Source: Stenotrophomonas lacuserhaii (GTDB lineage: Bacteria; Pseudomonadota; Gammaproteobacteria; Xanthomonadales; Xanthomonadaceae). Taken from it: a stretch of DNA of 64,000 bases. Made by a program: the position numbers and the translations under genes. The notes beneath the pieces were generated by a model. That model had not been told where the DNA came from. It saw nothing but the letters and a program-made list of their open reading frames with translations, and ran no database searches. Where the stretch lies: NCBI RefSeq assembly GCF_014836545.1, contig NZ_JACSQS010000013.1, positions 28,125-92,124 of the forward strand. Direction: 5' to 3'. Positions within the stretch are counted from its first letter, which is position 1. Every line of letters starts with the position of its first letter. Below are positions 26,029-35,173 of the stretch, piece after piece.

Positions 26029-26421
26029 TCAATCGCGGTCGAGCTTGAGCTCGAGACCATCTGCCGTGTTGCGGACGACGATCACATCGAAATCGCGGTT
26101 GCCATTGACGGCCTTGATCTCGACTTCGTCGGTGTCGTCGGTCTTGATGCTGTAGACGCCCGCACCGAACTCCTTGGAGAGTGCATTGGAGATCAGCACC
26201 GCGGCCGCTTCGTGATTGGTGGCGGCCGGGATGGCGATGGCGACATTGGTGGCTTCACCTGCTTGCGGCGTCACCGCGAGGGTGATCTCGCCATCGATCT
26301 TGGATCGGCCCTTCAGTTCGACGTTCCACTTGTTCGACGGCGCAGCGAATGCGGGGACCGCCATGGCGAAGGCGACAGCTACGGCCAGGGACCGGGCAAG
26401 CGGGGTACGCAGGATGTTCAT
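26029..26421 (-). CDS. Hypothetical secreted protein
   Basis: A 130-residue protein with a Sec signal peptide, cleavage expected after AVPAFA. The mature part is beta-rich (KWNVELKGRSKIDGEITLAV and VYSIKTDDTDEVEIKAVNGN) and has no cysteine. I do not recognise the family. The start MNILRTPLARSLAVAVAF is preceded on its strand by gcagaggagtggcatcg (ggag). Stand-alone between a small HTH gene and tRNA-Arg. Confidence 0.75.
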   Translation of the reverse strand: MNILRTPLARSLAVAVAFAMAVPAFAAPSNKWNVELKGRSKIDGEITLAVTPQAGEATNVAIAIPAATNHEAAAVLISNALSKEFGAGVYSIKTDDTDEVEIKAVNGNRDFDVIVVRNTADGLELKLDRD

Positions 26422-26588
26422 CGATGCCACTCCTCTGCAGGCGGGCAGGTGCCCGTGGGAGGCCGATGCTGTCGCAGGGGAGTTGGAGGGGGTGTGAAGC
26501 GTGGCTGCCGTGGCTGAACACGCCTTCAGGGGGCCTGCTCGCGGCGTCGGGGCCGTGGGCCTGGGACGCGGGGGGTGAAGCGAAGAGA

Positions 26589-26665
26589 TGGTGCGCCCGG
26601 AGGGATTCGAACCCCCGACCAATGGCTTCGGAAGCCACTACTCTATCCGGCTGAGCTACGAGCGC
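26589..26665 (-). tRNA. tRNA-Arg (anticodon CCG), CCA encoded
   Basis: Read on the minus strand: acceptor GCGCTCG/CGGGCGC, D-loop AGCTCAGCCGGATAGAG, anticodon stem GTGGC/GCCAT around TTCCGAA, and T-loop GGTTCGAATCC. Anticodon CCG reads CGG. Discriminator A and a genomically encoded CCA occupy 26589-26592. The lower-G+C polysaccharide locus begins 69 bases upstream on the same strand. Confidence 0.97.
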
Positions 26666-26679
26666 GTTTCAAGGCGCGC

Positions 26680-26685
26680 AGTATA
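26680..26685 (-). promoter_or_regulatory. -10 element for tRNA-Arg
   Basis: Minus-strand TATACT followed by a G+C-rich stretch (gcgcgcc) before the mature 5' end, as in stable-RNA promoters. The -35 box is not clear. It suggests the tRNA has its own promoter rather than depending on the polysaccharide operon. Confidence 0.6.
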
Positions 26686-26733
26686 TAGGAATTTCTGCGG
26701 GTGGGCGGTGGTCCTGTCAGCTTCCTGTCGGAT

Positions 26734-27777
26734 TCATGGCATCGCAGTCCATATGCTGCGGGCCTTGGAGACCACACGCCCGAACCTTTGGACATCGCCA
26801 CCGAGGAAAAAGAAGCCTTTGGCTTCCTCCGGCAAGGTCTTCACGAAATAGTCGTGGCTTACACCGCTCTCCGGAACGAAGTTCGCCACCACGCGCAGGC
26901 CTCTGATTGCGTCGCTGGGAAGCTGATCCCCGGACTTTCTACCGATTTCACCGCCGTCAGGGCGAGACATGTCAGCGAGCGTCGTTTCAACCAGCCGCCG
27001 CAGCGCGGGTGTCTGCGCCGGGCTCCCGGCGATCTCCGCCATCGCTGCCAACGGAATAGCCGCGAACAGGTGGTAATGGAGAGCTCGCTTTCCACGTGCG
27101 AGCTCAGCCTGCAGGTGACCCTCTGCTCCGATCCCCTTGATGCCCCGATCAAGAATTGACTCGCCCAGCCTAACGCGCGCTCGGTCCTGAAGAAGGACGC
27201 CACCAAGCATCATCGAAAGCCCGTGCCAGTAGAGGTGGTTGTCAACAGGTTGCGACTCGTAGAATGCATCGGAGGCTCGCAGCGTGTCGCTGAGCCACTG
27301 ACGCGTGGCCGCAGAAATAGCGCCGTCTAGGTCGACATCATCCAAGGCCAGCACCGACGTCGTGATGGCGACCATCAACCAGTCTCGGTAATAGTAGTCT
27401 TCTTTAGTCGTGGTACCCGTCAAGAACTTTTTCTGCGCCATCTGGTCCAGAAGCCGGCTAATACAATGAGCGATGCCTCCCCGACGATCGCGGGGTGCAC
27501 GCCCGTAGCTATCTGCCAGACGGTTAAGTTGCATCACCGGCCTGTTCAGAATATCCCGTACGGGCTTCTGTTGTTCGACCTTGGCCGCGTCCAGCGTCGA
27601 GAAGGTTGAGTCGGCCGACGGGCCCTTGTAACGCGTGACGATGCCCATTTCCGAGGACATTGCCGGGACGGGAGGACATTCGTTAGAGCGGGGGGCTGCC
27701 AATACGGTTGCCGGCACTGAAATCGATGCAATGAGAGCGCCTAGTATGGTGGTTCTTAGGTACGAACTGAAACCCAT
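26734..27777 (-). CDS. Alginate lyase-like (PL5 family) periplasmic protein
   Basis: A 347-residue secreted protein with signal peptide MGFSSYLRTTILGALIASIS ending near VLAAP. The PL5 catalytic blocks are VDNHLYWHGLSMMLGGV (Asn-His pair) and LQAELARGKRALHYHLFA (Arg and Tyr), matching A1-III/AlgL-type mannuronate lyases. The ATG at 27777 has gaggaaag upstream; a TTG at 27825 overlapping the flippase stop is possible but weaker. As last gene of a polysaccharide operon it probably cuts polymer trapped in the periplasm. The true substrate need not be alginate. Confidence 0.85.
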   Translation of the reverse strand: MGFSSYLRTTILGALIASISVPATVLAAPRSNECPPVPAMSSEMGIVTRYKGPSADSTFSTLDAAKVEQQKPVRDILNRPVMQLNRLADSYGRAPRDRRGGIAHCISRLLDQMAQKKFLTGTTTKEDYYYRDWLMVAITTSVLALDDVDLDGAISAATRQWLSDTLRASDAFYESQPVDNHLYWHGLSMMLGGVLLQDRARVRLGESILDRGIKGIGAEGHLQAELARGKRALHYHLFAAIPLAAMAEIAGSPAQTPALRRLVETTLADMSRPDGGEIGRKSGDQLPSDAIRGLRVVANFVPESGVSHDYFVKTLPEEAKGFFFLGGDVQRFGRVVSKARSIWTAMP

Positions 27778-27821
27778 GCGAGTACTTTCCTCAGTCTGGT
27801 CGCTAGCCTGCGAAATGGTTG

Positions 27822-29129
27822 TCAACGCTTGATTCGAGACGTAATTTTGCCGACAAGCGTCCCCAAGCCCGAGAGATCACTTCGGCCGATAACGAGGAAC
27901 CGATTCATCGGTATACCGAACTTGACCTTGTACAAGACCAGGAAAGAACCCGTAAGGACAAGGTTTGACAGAAGCATAGAGAGAGCAGCGCCCTCGAGTC
28001 CGTAGGCACGAGTCAATGGCAGCGCCGTCAGAATATTGAGCGAAACTCCCGGGAGCATCAGCAGCAATACACGAGCCGGGGACAGCACCACGGACAGGCT
28101 CGGAAAGAGGATTGTCCATGGAGCGCCAATCAACGTCGTTCCGACCAGAAGAGGGAACAGCCAGCCATCGACGGCGAAGCGGCCACCAAGCAGAAGCGGT
28201 ACGGAGATGCTGGAACTCGCAACCATGGCTACCGAAATCAAGGTGAACAGCACCATGGCAACGCGTGACATTGCCGCACTACCTTCCACCGCATCGTTCA
28301 CACTTCTTGCACGGACACTGTACGAGAACGCCACTACCGCGATTGCCATGCCAACTTCGGTGATGATCTCGGTCAACCGCTGCAGCGAGAAGAACAGCCC
28401 TGCTGCGGCCTCTGGCTCTACATGGCTCACAACCAGAAATGACACGCGTTTTGCTGCATTCATCAACAGCACCGCCAGCATGAACACGAATCCCCGGGCG
28501 ATCAGTCTCCGCGTCAGGGCCAGCGTATTCGCCGAGGGGCGGAAAATGAAGCGGTATTGCCTTGCAAACAGATAGAGCGCGGCGACCAGCTGCGACAGGG
28601 CCAGAACCCACATCGCGGACATAAGGGTGAAGCTTCCGGGGATCGCAAGGAGCAGAACCGTGCACGGCAGGAGCACGAAGCGGGAGATCAGCTCCGAGGT
28701 GTTAAACAACCTGATGTCGCCCTCTCCCAAGAGGGTGCCTTGCATCATCCTCAAGTAGAGCATCGCCGCCAGCAATAGCGAGAACGGGGGCGCAAGCGCA
28801 GCGATATCGATGCTCAATGACGAGAGGTGAAGGGTTATATAGGAAATAGGGACGCCGACAGCGGCAAGCACACACCAGACCAGGAAGCTTGCCCTCGTGT
28901 AGGACGCAGCGCGGTCAGGTTCTTGACCGACGAACACCGCCAACGAGTTGCGTATGCCCAGGTCGAGCATTGTGGAAAATATCAGAGTCGTTGAAAAAAC
29001 GAAGCCGTAAATAGCCATCTCTGCGAGAGAGAGCTGGCGCGCCACGATCAGGAATACCAGCAGATTCACTGATTTTCCGCCGAAGCGGGCCACGACGGTC
29101 GCAAGTGTGTCAAGAAGCCTTTTAGCCAT
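27822..29129 (-). CDS. Polysaccharide flippase (Wzx/MATE-like)
   Basis: A 435-residue polytopic protein with about 12 membrane segments (such as LPCTVLLLAIPGSFTLMSAM and FVFMLAVLLMNAA), an N-terminus MAKRLLDTLATVVARFGGKS typical of the polysaccharide biosynthesis flippase family, and conserved RNSLAVFVGQ. It would move the lipid-linked repeat unit to the periplasmic face. It overlaps the propeller gene by 8 bases. Confidence 0.87.
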   Translation of the reverse strand: MAKRLLDTLATVVARFGGKSVNLLVFLIVARQLSLAEMAIYGFVFSTTLIFSTMLDLGIRNSLAVFVGQEPDRAASYTRASFLVWCVLAAVGVPISYITLHLSSLSIDIAALAPPFSLLLAAMLYLRMMQGTLLGEGDIRLFNTSELISRFVLLPCTVLLLAIPGSFTLMSAMWVLALSQLVAALYLFARQYRFIFRPSANTLALTRRLIARGFVFMLAVLLMNAAKRVSFLVVSHVEPEAAAGLFFSLQRLTEIITEVGMAIAVVAFSYSVRARSVNDAVEGSAAMSRVAMVLFTLISVAMVASSSISVPLLLGGRFAVDGWLFPLLVGTTLIGAPWTILFPSLSVVLSPARVLLLMLPGVSLNILTALPLTRAYGLEGAALSMLLSNLVLTGSFLVLYKVKFGIPMNRFLVIGRSDLSGLGTLVGKITSRIKR

Positions 29130-30474
29130 TGCTCGGAAGGCCTCGTGTGTCGCCGATCATTACCTGTCGATAGCCATTTACAGTGCCATTGAAAGCGAAG
29201 CGCTTGCCATCAGGCGCCCATACCGGGTGGGGATCGATTCGACGGGGACCGAGCAGATCCTTTGTATGTACCCAGGTTACGTGTCGTTCCTCATTCTTCT
29301 CCAAGTCGATGAGCCGCAAAGGAACGTCGTTCCGCTCGTTCTTGAAGCCTTCAACCGTATAAGAGTCTGTCAGGAGGTAGCGCCCGCTGCAGTCAATGCT
29401 AGGGTGGCCGCTGCCCTTATGGCCCGGGGCAACGATGCTGAGCTCACTGCCGTCGCTGCGAAACTGCACGAACGCCATTTGCTCGCCTTTGGGGCGTAGG
29501 TTCATGAGAATATGTTCGCCGTCTGGGGTCCAGTTTGGATGATGCCCGCCGACGCGCCAGAGCCTATCCGGCATGGCAAGCCGGACATCAGAGCCATCCA
29601 GTCTCATCGTAATCAGCTGCACGGGCGTTCCTGCACGGAGCGGGACGCCCGTACTGAAAATCACGGCGAAGAGACGGTCGTTGCTCGGGTTGACCTTGAC
29701 ATTGAAGACATAATAGCTGCCGCCGGCGAGCTCGCTCTGGTCACCTAAAGCCAAAACAATGTCGTGCAAGCTGATCAACAGTGCCTTCCTGCCCGTCGCA
29801 AGATCGGTTCGCCAGATTCCCTCGGTGCGGCTCGCTTTCTCGCGCTGCCTTGGCTTGTTAAGGAGCGGATCTGCTACGCCATACCCAGGAATGATAGCGT
29901 TTACGTACTCGATGTTCGGTGCATACGAATATCGAGCATCCGGTGACATGCCATAGACCGGTCCATCCAAGACCTGATCAAGACCTGCGTTGCGCGAGAG
30001 ACGAACCCCGGTCGCGCGACCATTGATAACGTCATTGCAGAAAAGCAAATCGTCGGTTTGCCCCCAGTGGACATTGGCCCCAAGCTGCGCGCCCCAGCCT
30101 GCGGTCTCATGGATGACATCACAACGCCCCTCATCCAGGTCGATTACGCAAACGCGCGCGCGGTCGCCCGGAATAGGAATACGGTTTATAAAGGGGACCT
30201 GCGTAACGGCAAGATAGCGCCCGCTGGGGGAGAACGGATTCACATCGAAAAAGGTCGTCATGTAGTGGCCGTCGGGCGGCGTCACGACATGCACCGGGAT
30301 AAGGTCCTCAGCGAGCCTGTAGGCGCGCGCCGGACTCTCCCGAGTCGCTGCCGGGTCGGGCCAGATGTTCGTAGGCCCACGCATATGAGCGAGCACGTTT
30401 CGAATAATATCGGGCGACTCGCGTACTGAGCGTTTGAGAAACTTAAGGTTGTTGATGAGTATCTGAGTGTTCAT
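29122..30474 (-). CDS. TolB/oligogalacturonate-lyase-like beta-propeller protein
   Basis: A 450-residue protein with repeated propeller blades: NPFSPSGRYLAVTQ, SPDARYSYAP, HPNWTPDGEHILMNLRP, HPSIDCSGRYLLTD and HPVWAPDGKRFAFNGT. Three blades begin with a His-Pro pair, reminiscent of the histidine metal site of PL22 oligogalacturonate lyases, but this is only suggestive. No signal peptide is seen, so it may act in the cytoplasm. It overlaps the flippase gene and follows the glycosyltransferase gene by 14 bases, so it belongs to the operon. Such a protein is unusual in Wzx/Wzy loci. Confidence 0.75.
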   Translation of the reverse strand: MNTQILINNLKFLKRSVRESPDIIRNVLAHMRGPTNIWPDPAATRESPARAYRLAEDLIPVHVVTPPDGHYMTTFFDVNPFSPSGRYLAVTQVPFINRIPIPGDRARVCVIDLDEGRCDVIHETAGWGAQLGANVHWGQTDDLLFCNDVINGRATGVRLSRNAGLDQVLDGPVYGMSPDARYSYAPNIEYVNAIIPGYGVADPLLNKPRQREKASRTEGIWRTDLATGRKALLISLHDIVLALGDQSELAGGSYYVFNVKVNPSNDRLFAVIFSTGVPLRAGTPVQLITMRLDGSDVRLAMPDRLWRVGGHHPNWTPDGEHILMNLRPKGEQMAFVQFRSDGSELSIVAPGHKGSGHPSIDCSGRYLLTDSYTVEGFKNERNDVPLRLIDLEKNEERHVTWVHTKDLLGPRRIDPHPVWAPDGKRFAFNGTVNGYRQVMIGDTRGLPSNG

Positions 30475-30488
30475 CTTGCATGGTCCCT

Positions 30489-31277
30489 TTAGCCCGCGCG
30501 ATCGCGCTGGAGGCGAAGCGCTTCGCGGATGAAAATGCCAGGGAAGATGAATGCATCCCGTGCATAGCGACGGAACAGGCGACGTGGGTCAGAGCTGAGG
30601 CGATAAAGCCATTCCAGTCCGATCGCCCCCATCCAACGTGGAGCGCGCTTCACGCTCCCCGCCATGAAATCAACCGTCGCGCCCGCGCATATCGCGATGC
30701 CAGCAGGCAGCAGATGCCGATTACGGAATACCCACTTCTCCTGCTTTGGTGAGCCGAGGCCAAGGATGATGAAGTTGGCCGCCGATGCTCGAATCATGTC
30801 AATGATCGCGGACGACTCGGATTCGTCGGCCTCAAAGCCAAGCGGGGGGCTATAGCTACCTGCCGCCCGTAGCGAGGGATAGCTCCTCGAAACGTTGTCT
30901 ATCGCACGATGCGGCACGTCCCCCATTCCTCCAAGCACAAACACCGATAAAGGAAGTCGATTCTGCTCGGCATGTTCCAGAACCGCCGGCACTAGATCAC
31001 TTCCGGCGACCCGCTCGGGAACCGGACGACGAAGAAGTCGCGACGCCGCGTACACGGGCCAGCCGTCGGCGAGGACGTAGGAGGCTTGTCGATAAACCTC
31101 GGCGAACTCCGTATCCGAATCCAACATGACAATGTGGTCAACGTTCGGGGTCACCACATAGTGAAATCGGTCTGCCCGAACAGCGGCGTTTGTGACCTGA
31201 GCGGCCGCTTCGCGCAGCGTGAGCGGATCTATGTGGACCCCGAAGAGCCTGACGGGGGCAGGAAAATTAGTAGTCAT
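30489..31277 (-). CDS. WecG/TagA/CpsF family glycosyltransferase
   Basis: A 262-residue GT26-type enzyme. Family signatures are FHYVVTPNVDHIVMLDSD, ASYVLADGWPVYAASRL, PERVAGSDLVPAVLE, and NFIILGLGSPKQEKWVF. Related GumM and WecG proteins add a sugar to the undecaprenyl-linked intermediate. ATGA overlap with the upstream Wzy-like gene. Confidence 0.92.
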   Translation of the reverse strand: MTTNFPAPVRLFGVHIDPLTLREAAAQVTNAAVRADRFHYVVTPNVDHIVMLDSDTEFAEVYRQASYVLADGWPVYAASRLLRRPVPERVAGSDLVPAVLEHAEQNRLPLSVFVLGGMGDVPHRAIDNVSRSYPSLRAAGSYSPPLGFEADESESSAIIDMIRASAANFIILGLGSPKQEKWVFRNRHLLPAGIAICAGATVDFMAGSVKRAPRWMGAIGLEWLYRLSSDPRRLFRRYARDAFIFPGIFIREALRLQRDRAG

Positions 31278-32488
31278 TTGCTTTTATTCCGTGTCTGGAT
31301 GGCAATCGACGTCATCAACAAGACGAGGCAATACAGGGTCACGGGTTTCGATGCGTAGTTGGCGCCAGTAAGGCTCCCAAGGACCATGGTAAGCACGAAA
31401 AAGAACGTGTATGAGTAACGTTGGTCCGGATTTCTAGCGCCCGCGACCCATATGTGGCTGAGTGCGAGTAGAACCACCAGTCCGAAGCCGAGGTAGCCGT
31501 TCTCGAAGAAGGCCTGGATGAAACTGTTATGTGGATGCGGGGGGCGATAGACGCCGGGCCAGAGGTGATCAAAAGCTGGTTGATCGAATGAGGCAAAGCC
31601 GTGGCCTTTGAGGGGAGTCAGCGCCGCTTCCCCTATGCTGCGGAGCCATATGGTCGTGCGCCCGGTGAGGCTTGTATCGACGCCCGCACCGGCCAATGTG
31701 GATTCCAAACTTGACTGGATGGTGATAGCAACTACAACAACAGCCAGCGTGCAGATGCCGGCCATCCACCGCATCCATCGCCCCATAGCAAATGCGATGG
31801 TCAACGCAAGCGCAACTACTACAAAAAAGGAGTAGAGCCGGGCGTAAGCCAGTATGAATGCCGCGAAGATCAGGGGAAGGCATAAGTAGAGCCACCACCT
31901 CTGGGGAAAAATGCGCCTGAGGTCGCCGTTGAGTGCAGCAAGCACTACAAGTCCCAGCGCGAGACCCATGTAAAGGCCGAGCCGCAACTGGTGTTCGAAA
32001 ACGCCCCGTAGTTCGGGTCGCTCGCCGGAGGTGAACGGTTGGAAAGCGAGCGCCCGGTCAGCTGGGATGACTGCAAGCGAAAGTACTGCGGCAATGCACG
32101 CAAGCACCACAATGGAGCGTACGACTCGTTCGATTGGCGCTGAAGCGAGAAAGACACTGGCTGCATAGATCACGATGAGCAGTACACACTGGTAGAGCGT
32201 GTCCATGGCCGAAGGAGCCCACAACGTGCTTGCTGCAATCAGCCCGAGGTAAACCAGCAAGATCCGATTTGAGGAGCGAATGGTCGGAAAAGGAAGGCGC
32301 CAAGCATTCTTGTAGGCCAGCAATCCTATAGAAAGCAACATGGAAGTGACCATCACCAGGTTGCCGATCTTCAGGCTTCCCAGCCGAGGAAGATTCAGAT
32401 CCAGGCAAAGGGCGCCGAAGACGAAAAGCAGGACGGAAATCCGTGGAACCTGCACTGCGGTCCTGTCCGATAAGGGCATGGATTTCAT
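31274..32488 (-). CDS. O-antigen ligase/polymerase (Wzy/WaaL-like) membrane protein
   Basis: A 404-residue protein with 10-12 membrane segments. The periplasmic loop near residues 295-325 holds GHGFASFDQPAFDHLWPGVY then RPPHPHNSFIQAFFENGYLG, the H-x-H-N motif of the O-antigen ligase family. In this setting a repeat-unit polymerase is likeliest. It overlaps both neighbours by four bases. Confidence 0.87.
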   Translation of the reverse strand: MKSMPLSDRTAVQVPRISVLLFVFGALCLDLNLPRLGSLKIGNLVMVTSMLLSIGLLAYKNAWRLPFPTIRSSNRILLVYLGLIAASTLWAPSAMDTLYQCVLLIVIYAASVFLASAPIERVVRSIVVLACIAAVLSLAVIPADRALAFQPFTSGERPELRGVFEHQLRLGLYMGLALGLVVLAALNGDLRRIFPQRWWLYLCLPLIFAAFILAYARLYSFFVVVALALTIAFAMGRWMRWMAGICTLAVVVVAITIQSSLESTLAGAGVDTSLTGRTTIWLRSIGEAALTPLKGHGFASFDQPAFDHLWPGVYRPPHPHNSFIQAFFENGYLGFGLVVLLALSHIWVAGARNPDQRYSYTFFFVLTMVLGSLTGANYASKPVTLYCLVLLMTSIAIQTRNKSK

Positions 32489-33564
32489 CGCGCGGAAAGT
32501 AATTGATCAAAGAATGCGTTCAGTTGCTCGCACTGTTGATATGCGGTGTCACGACGCATCGGTGCACAGCCAGAGGGAGTGGGTGCGTTGAAGTCGATGA
32601 TATTTCCCGATAGCCCCAGGTCGGTAAAAAGCGCCGAGATCTTTCTTTGTTTACCTTGTGGGATGAGTGCGACGGGCACCGATCCCGCGTGAGCGGCTAC
32701 CAATAATGCATGCAATCGATTGGAGTACAGGGATTCCACCCGGGAGTAGATCGCTGAAGCGTCATCCATGCTTTGATGGCAGTCGACGAAAATTATGCGA
32801 TCCGGTCCGTAAGAGGCGGACAGCTTCTCGTAAAGGCTGAACATCGCCGCGTTGTCGCGGCCGACTTGGGACACGATGGCGTGGATCGAGCCGGCTGGGC
32901 TGGCGTCGATAAGGTCCATGGCCATTGCAGATAAGCGTTCCATGTCGAGTCCGCGATCTGCGCGGAAACTATAAGCCGTGGCGATGTCCCTTGGTCCGAT
33001 AATCTGCGCGGGCTCATCGTATAGGTTGAAAGAAAGGTCAGGCGCGATGCCATCCACCCGGATTCCCTCACTTTCAAGGTAGCGGGCGCTTTCTTTGTCC
33101 CGCACCGAGAATGAATGGCAGATAGCACGGCGGAAACGGGTAACAAGCAGCTCGCGACGCGTCATTGGCTCGAACGAAACGCCTGCCAGGCATACTTTGA
33201 CGCCGACCATTTTCAGGCCGAATAGGATCAGGTTATAGACGATTGATGAGATGAAAGCCCGACTGCTGTCACCCACGCCCCCCCCCAGCCCGCCCGGATT
33301 GAGGAAGAAGTAGCATCTCTGGCCGGAAAGGGCGGCAGCCGCCATGGCAAGCATCATTCTGCCGCGGGGGCCATGAACCAGCCGCGTGTTTGCGATCCCC
33401 TCCACGCCCATCGTTGCGTGGAAGCTTTCGGGAGACCTGCTCAGATCGATGGACAGTGGGATCCGTGCGGCAATCAGCCTGGCCAGCTCGCGATTTATGA
33501 GCGCATCGCCGAGGTTGTCGAACTGCGTCTTCACGCTCATGAAGCCGATACTCTTGTGCGTCAC
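32485..33564 (-). CDS. Polysaccharide pyruvyl transferase family protein
   Basis: A 359-residue protein of the GT-B-like pyruvyltransferase family (PF04230 type): FDNLGDALINRELARLI at the N-terminus, YFFLNPGGLGGGVGDSSRAF in the middle, and SRVESLYSNRLHALLVAAHA plus GSVPVALIPQGKQRKI near the C-terminus. Such enzymes add ketal pyruvate to sugars of exopolysaccharides. Overlaps the GT2 gene by ATGA. Confidence 0.88.
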   Translation of the reverse strand: MTHKSIGFMSVKTQFDNLGDALINRELARLIAARIPLSIDLSRSPESFHATMGVEGIANTRLVHGPRGRMMLAMAAAALSGQRCYFFLNPGGLGGGVGDSSRAFISSIVYNLILFGLKMVGVKVCLAGVSFEPMTRRELLVTRFRRAICHSFSVRDKESARYLESEGIRVDGIAPDLSFNLYDEPAQIIGPRDIATAYSFRADRGLDMERLSAMAMDLIDASPAGSIHAIVSQVGRDNAAMFSLYEKLSASYGPDRIIFVDCHQSMDDASAIYSRVESLYSNRLHALLVAAHAGSVPVALIPQGKQRKISALFTDLGLSGNIIDFNAPTPSGCAPMRRDTAYQQCEQLNAFFDQLLSAR

Positions 33565-34556
33565 GACATGCCCTCGGCTCGGACTGCCATATGCTTGAGC
33601 CGCTCAATGTAGTCGTAGCTAGCCGTACCATTATCTCTTGGGCCACGGGTGGCGAAAATAAGTGCCGTCTGCTTGAAGAGGGGTTCGGGAGCCAGTGTGC
33701 GGTAGATGCTTTTAAGGACGGTCTTTGGTTCAACTGCGCGCGCGTTTCGGAGGATCATCGAAAGGGCCGCGATTCTGCTGCGCTTCGCGACTTCATGTGA
33801 GAGGGCGTAGAGCACGAAGCCTGAGCGGGCCTTGGGAGTGAGCGGGCATTCCGGAGAGTCCAGCCAAGACGCGATGCTATGTTCGGCCCCCGCGCTGGAA
33901 ATGCGGGCGCCTTGTTCGTCATCAAAAAGTACAGCCAGTGGCTCACGTAAAAAGGTCATTTTTCTGGCGAGTCTGCAGCAGCGAATGAAGAAGTCAGGGT
34001 CCTGAACCTTGCGCAGATTCTCGTTCCAGCGCGCAGCACGGAAAAGATCCCGGCTGACCACGATACTTGAAGACTGTATGCGCTGATCTCTAACGAAGTA
34101 GAACTCGCTTATTTCTTCATCAGCGTCAGGGGCGCGTGTCGGTCTCAGCTGCAGCCGTTCGTCGCCACGATATACTAGTAGCGGCGATGCCAGTAAATCG
34201 GCGCCCGTGTTCTCAACGGTAGCAGCGATGCTTCGCAACTTGTCGGGGAGAAAAAGATCATCGCTGTCCAGGTAAGCAATGTAGGGGGCGCGGGCCGCAT
34301 CGCTACCCGCATTTCGTGCGGCGCATGCCCCGGCAGCACCTTCGGGCAGGCGCAGTAGAGTGATGTCAAGGTCGTTGAAAAGCTCAACCACCAAGCCAAT
34401 GTCTTCGGTAGACCCATCGTCAACCACAACAACTTCGAAATCCTGTAATGACTGCTCGCGCAGTGAAAGCAGGCTTCGATAGAGGAGTCGCGAGCGGTTC
34501 TTGACCGGGATTACGACTGAAAAGGTGGGGATGGGCGCGGAGGTCATCGAGGGCAT
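33561..34556 (-). CDS. Family 2 glycosyltransferase
   Basis: A 331-residue GT-A enzyme: FSVVIPVKNRSRLLYRSLLS, EVVVVDDGSTEDIG, AARNAGSDAARAPYIAYLDS followed by DD (metal-binding DxD). The start MPSMTSAPIPTFSVV is chosen because aagga lies five bases upstream; the longer in-frame extension looks like noise. First gene of the polysaccharide operon. No membrane segments, so a cytoplasmic or peripheral enzyme. Confidence 0.9.
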   Translation of the reverse strand: MPSMTSAPIPTFSVVIPVKNRSRLLYRSLLSLREQSLQDFEVVVVDDGSTEDIGLVVELFNDLDITLLRLPEGAAGACAARNAGSDAARAPYIAYLDSDDLFLPDKLRSIAATVENTGADLLASPLLVYRGDERLQLRPTRAPDADEEISEFYFVRDQRIQSSSIVVSRDLFRAARWNENLRKVQDPDFFIRCCRLARKMTFLREPLAVLFDDEQGARISSAGAEHSIASWLDSPECPLTPKARSGFVLYALSHEVAKRSRIAALSMILRNARAVEPKTVLKSIYRTLAPEPLFKQTALIFATRGPRDNGTASYDYIERLKHMAVRAEGMS

Positions 34557-35173
34557 CTGTCCTTGCTGAACGAATAGTTGGTGCGAGTCCTGAAAGCGGC
34601 GTCGACGATCAGGCCGGTTGTCAGAACGTGCCCTTAACCAGCGGCAAAAATGAGGGCGCAACATGCGGATCCGTTCGCCGGGCGCTTGTTGTGGTGGTAT
34701 GCATTTTGCGGTCGCCCTTGCGTGCGGATGTTTGATCCCATGGCCAGGACACTTTCCCGGCCTGAGAGCCCGCTTCAACAGTGGGAATCACGGCGTTGAG
34801 CTGGGGAAAGTAATGCTACTACACCCGTAGCTTCGAACAGCAGGTCGTCGACAAGGCAAGAGGTGGCACGGGCAAATCCACGTCACGCGATGAGAGCGTC
34901 GGCCGCAGGTATATCAAATGCTGAATGGGTCGGCGCCCCGTTTTGGAGCGCGCAACTCAGTTTAATGCGGTAGAAGTGTGACCTCGGTCTAATGCTGCTA
35001 TTGGCAGGGAGTTGACACGAGATCCGTCGTGATCTGGCTTCCCGACGCTGCGATTCGCGCGCCGACACGGATCAGGTAGACTGTTGCGCCCGTCTGATGG
35101 CCGGGACCTCCCCTGATTTACCTGAACGAGCAGTGCGCCGCGCGTGGTCTGCTCCCGAACACAAGTGGACGCA
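34557..35173. other. Divergent regulatory region of the polysaccharide locus
   Basis: 617 bases between the divergently transcribed GT2 operon and the Wzc-type gene, with no supported coding sequence. It should hold both promoters. I see a TTGACA at 35012-35017 without a good -10 at the right distance, and a tagact at 35077 with a poor -35, so no promoter is called. G+C is lower than the flanking core genome. Confidence 0.5.

Noticed and set aside
34964-34977. gcggtag core resembling an ops/JUMPstart element upstream of the wzc-type gene
   Set aside because: Only the 7-base core matches; the rest of the ops sequence and the upstream JUMPstart context are absent.
35012-35040. TTGACA as the -35 box of a sigma70 promoter for the wzc-type gene
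   Set aside because: No acceptable -10 hexamer at 16-18 bases.
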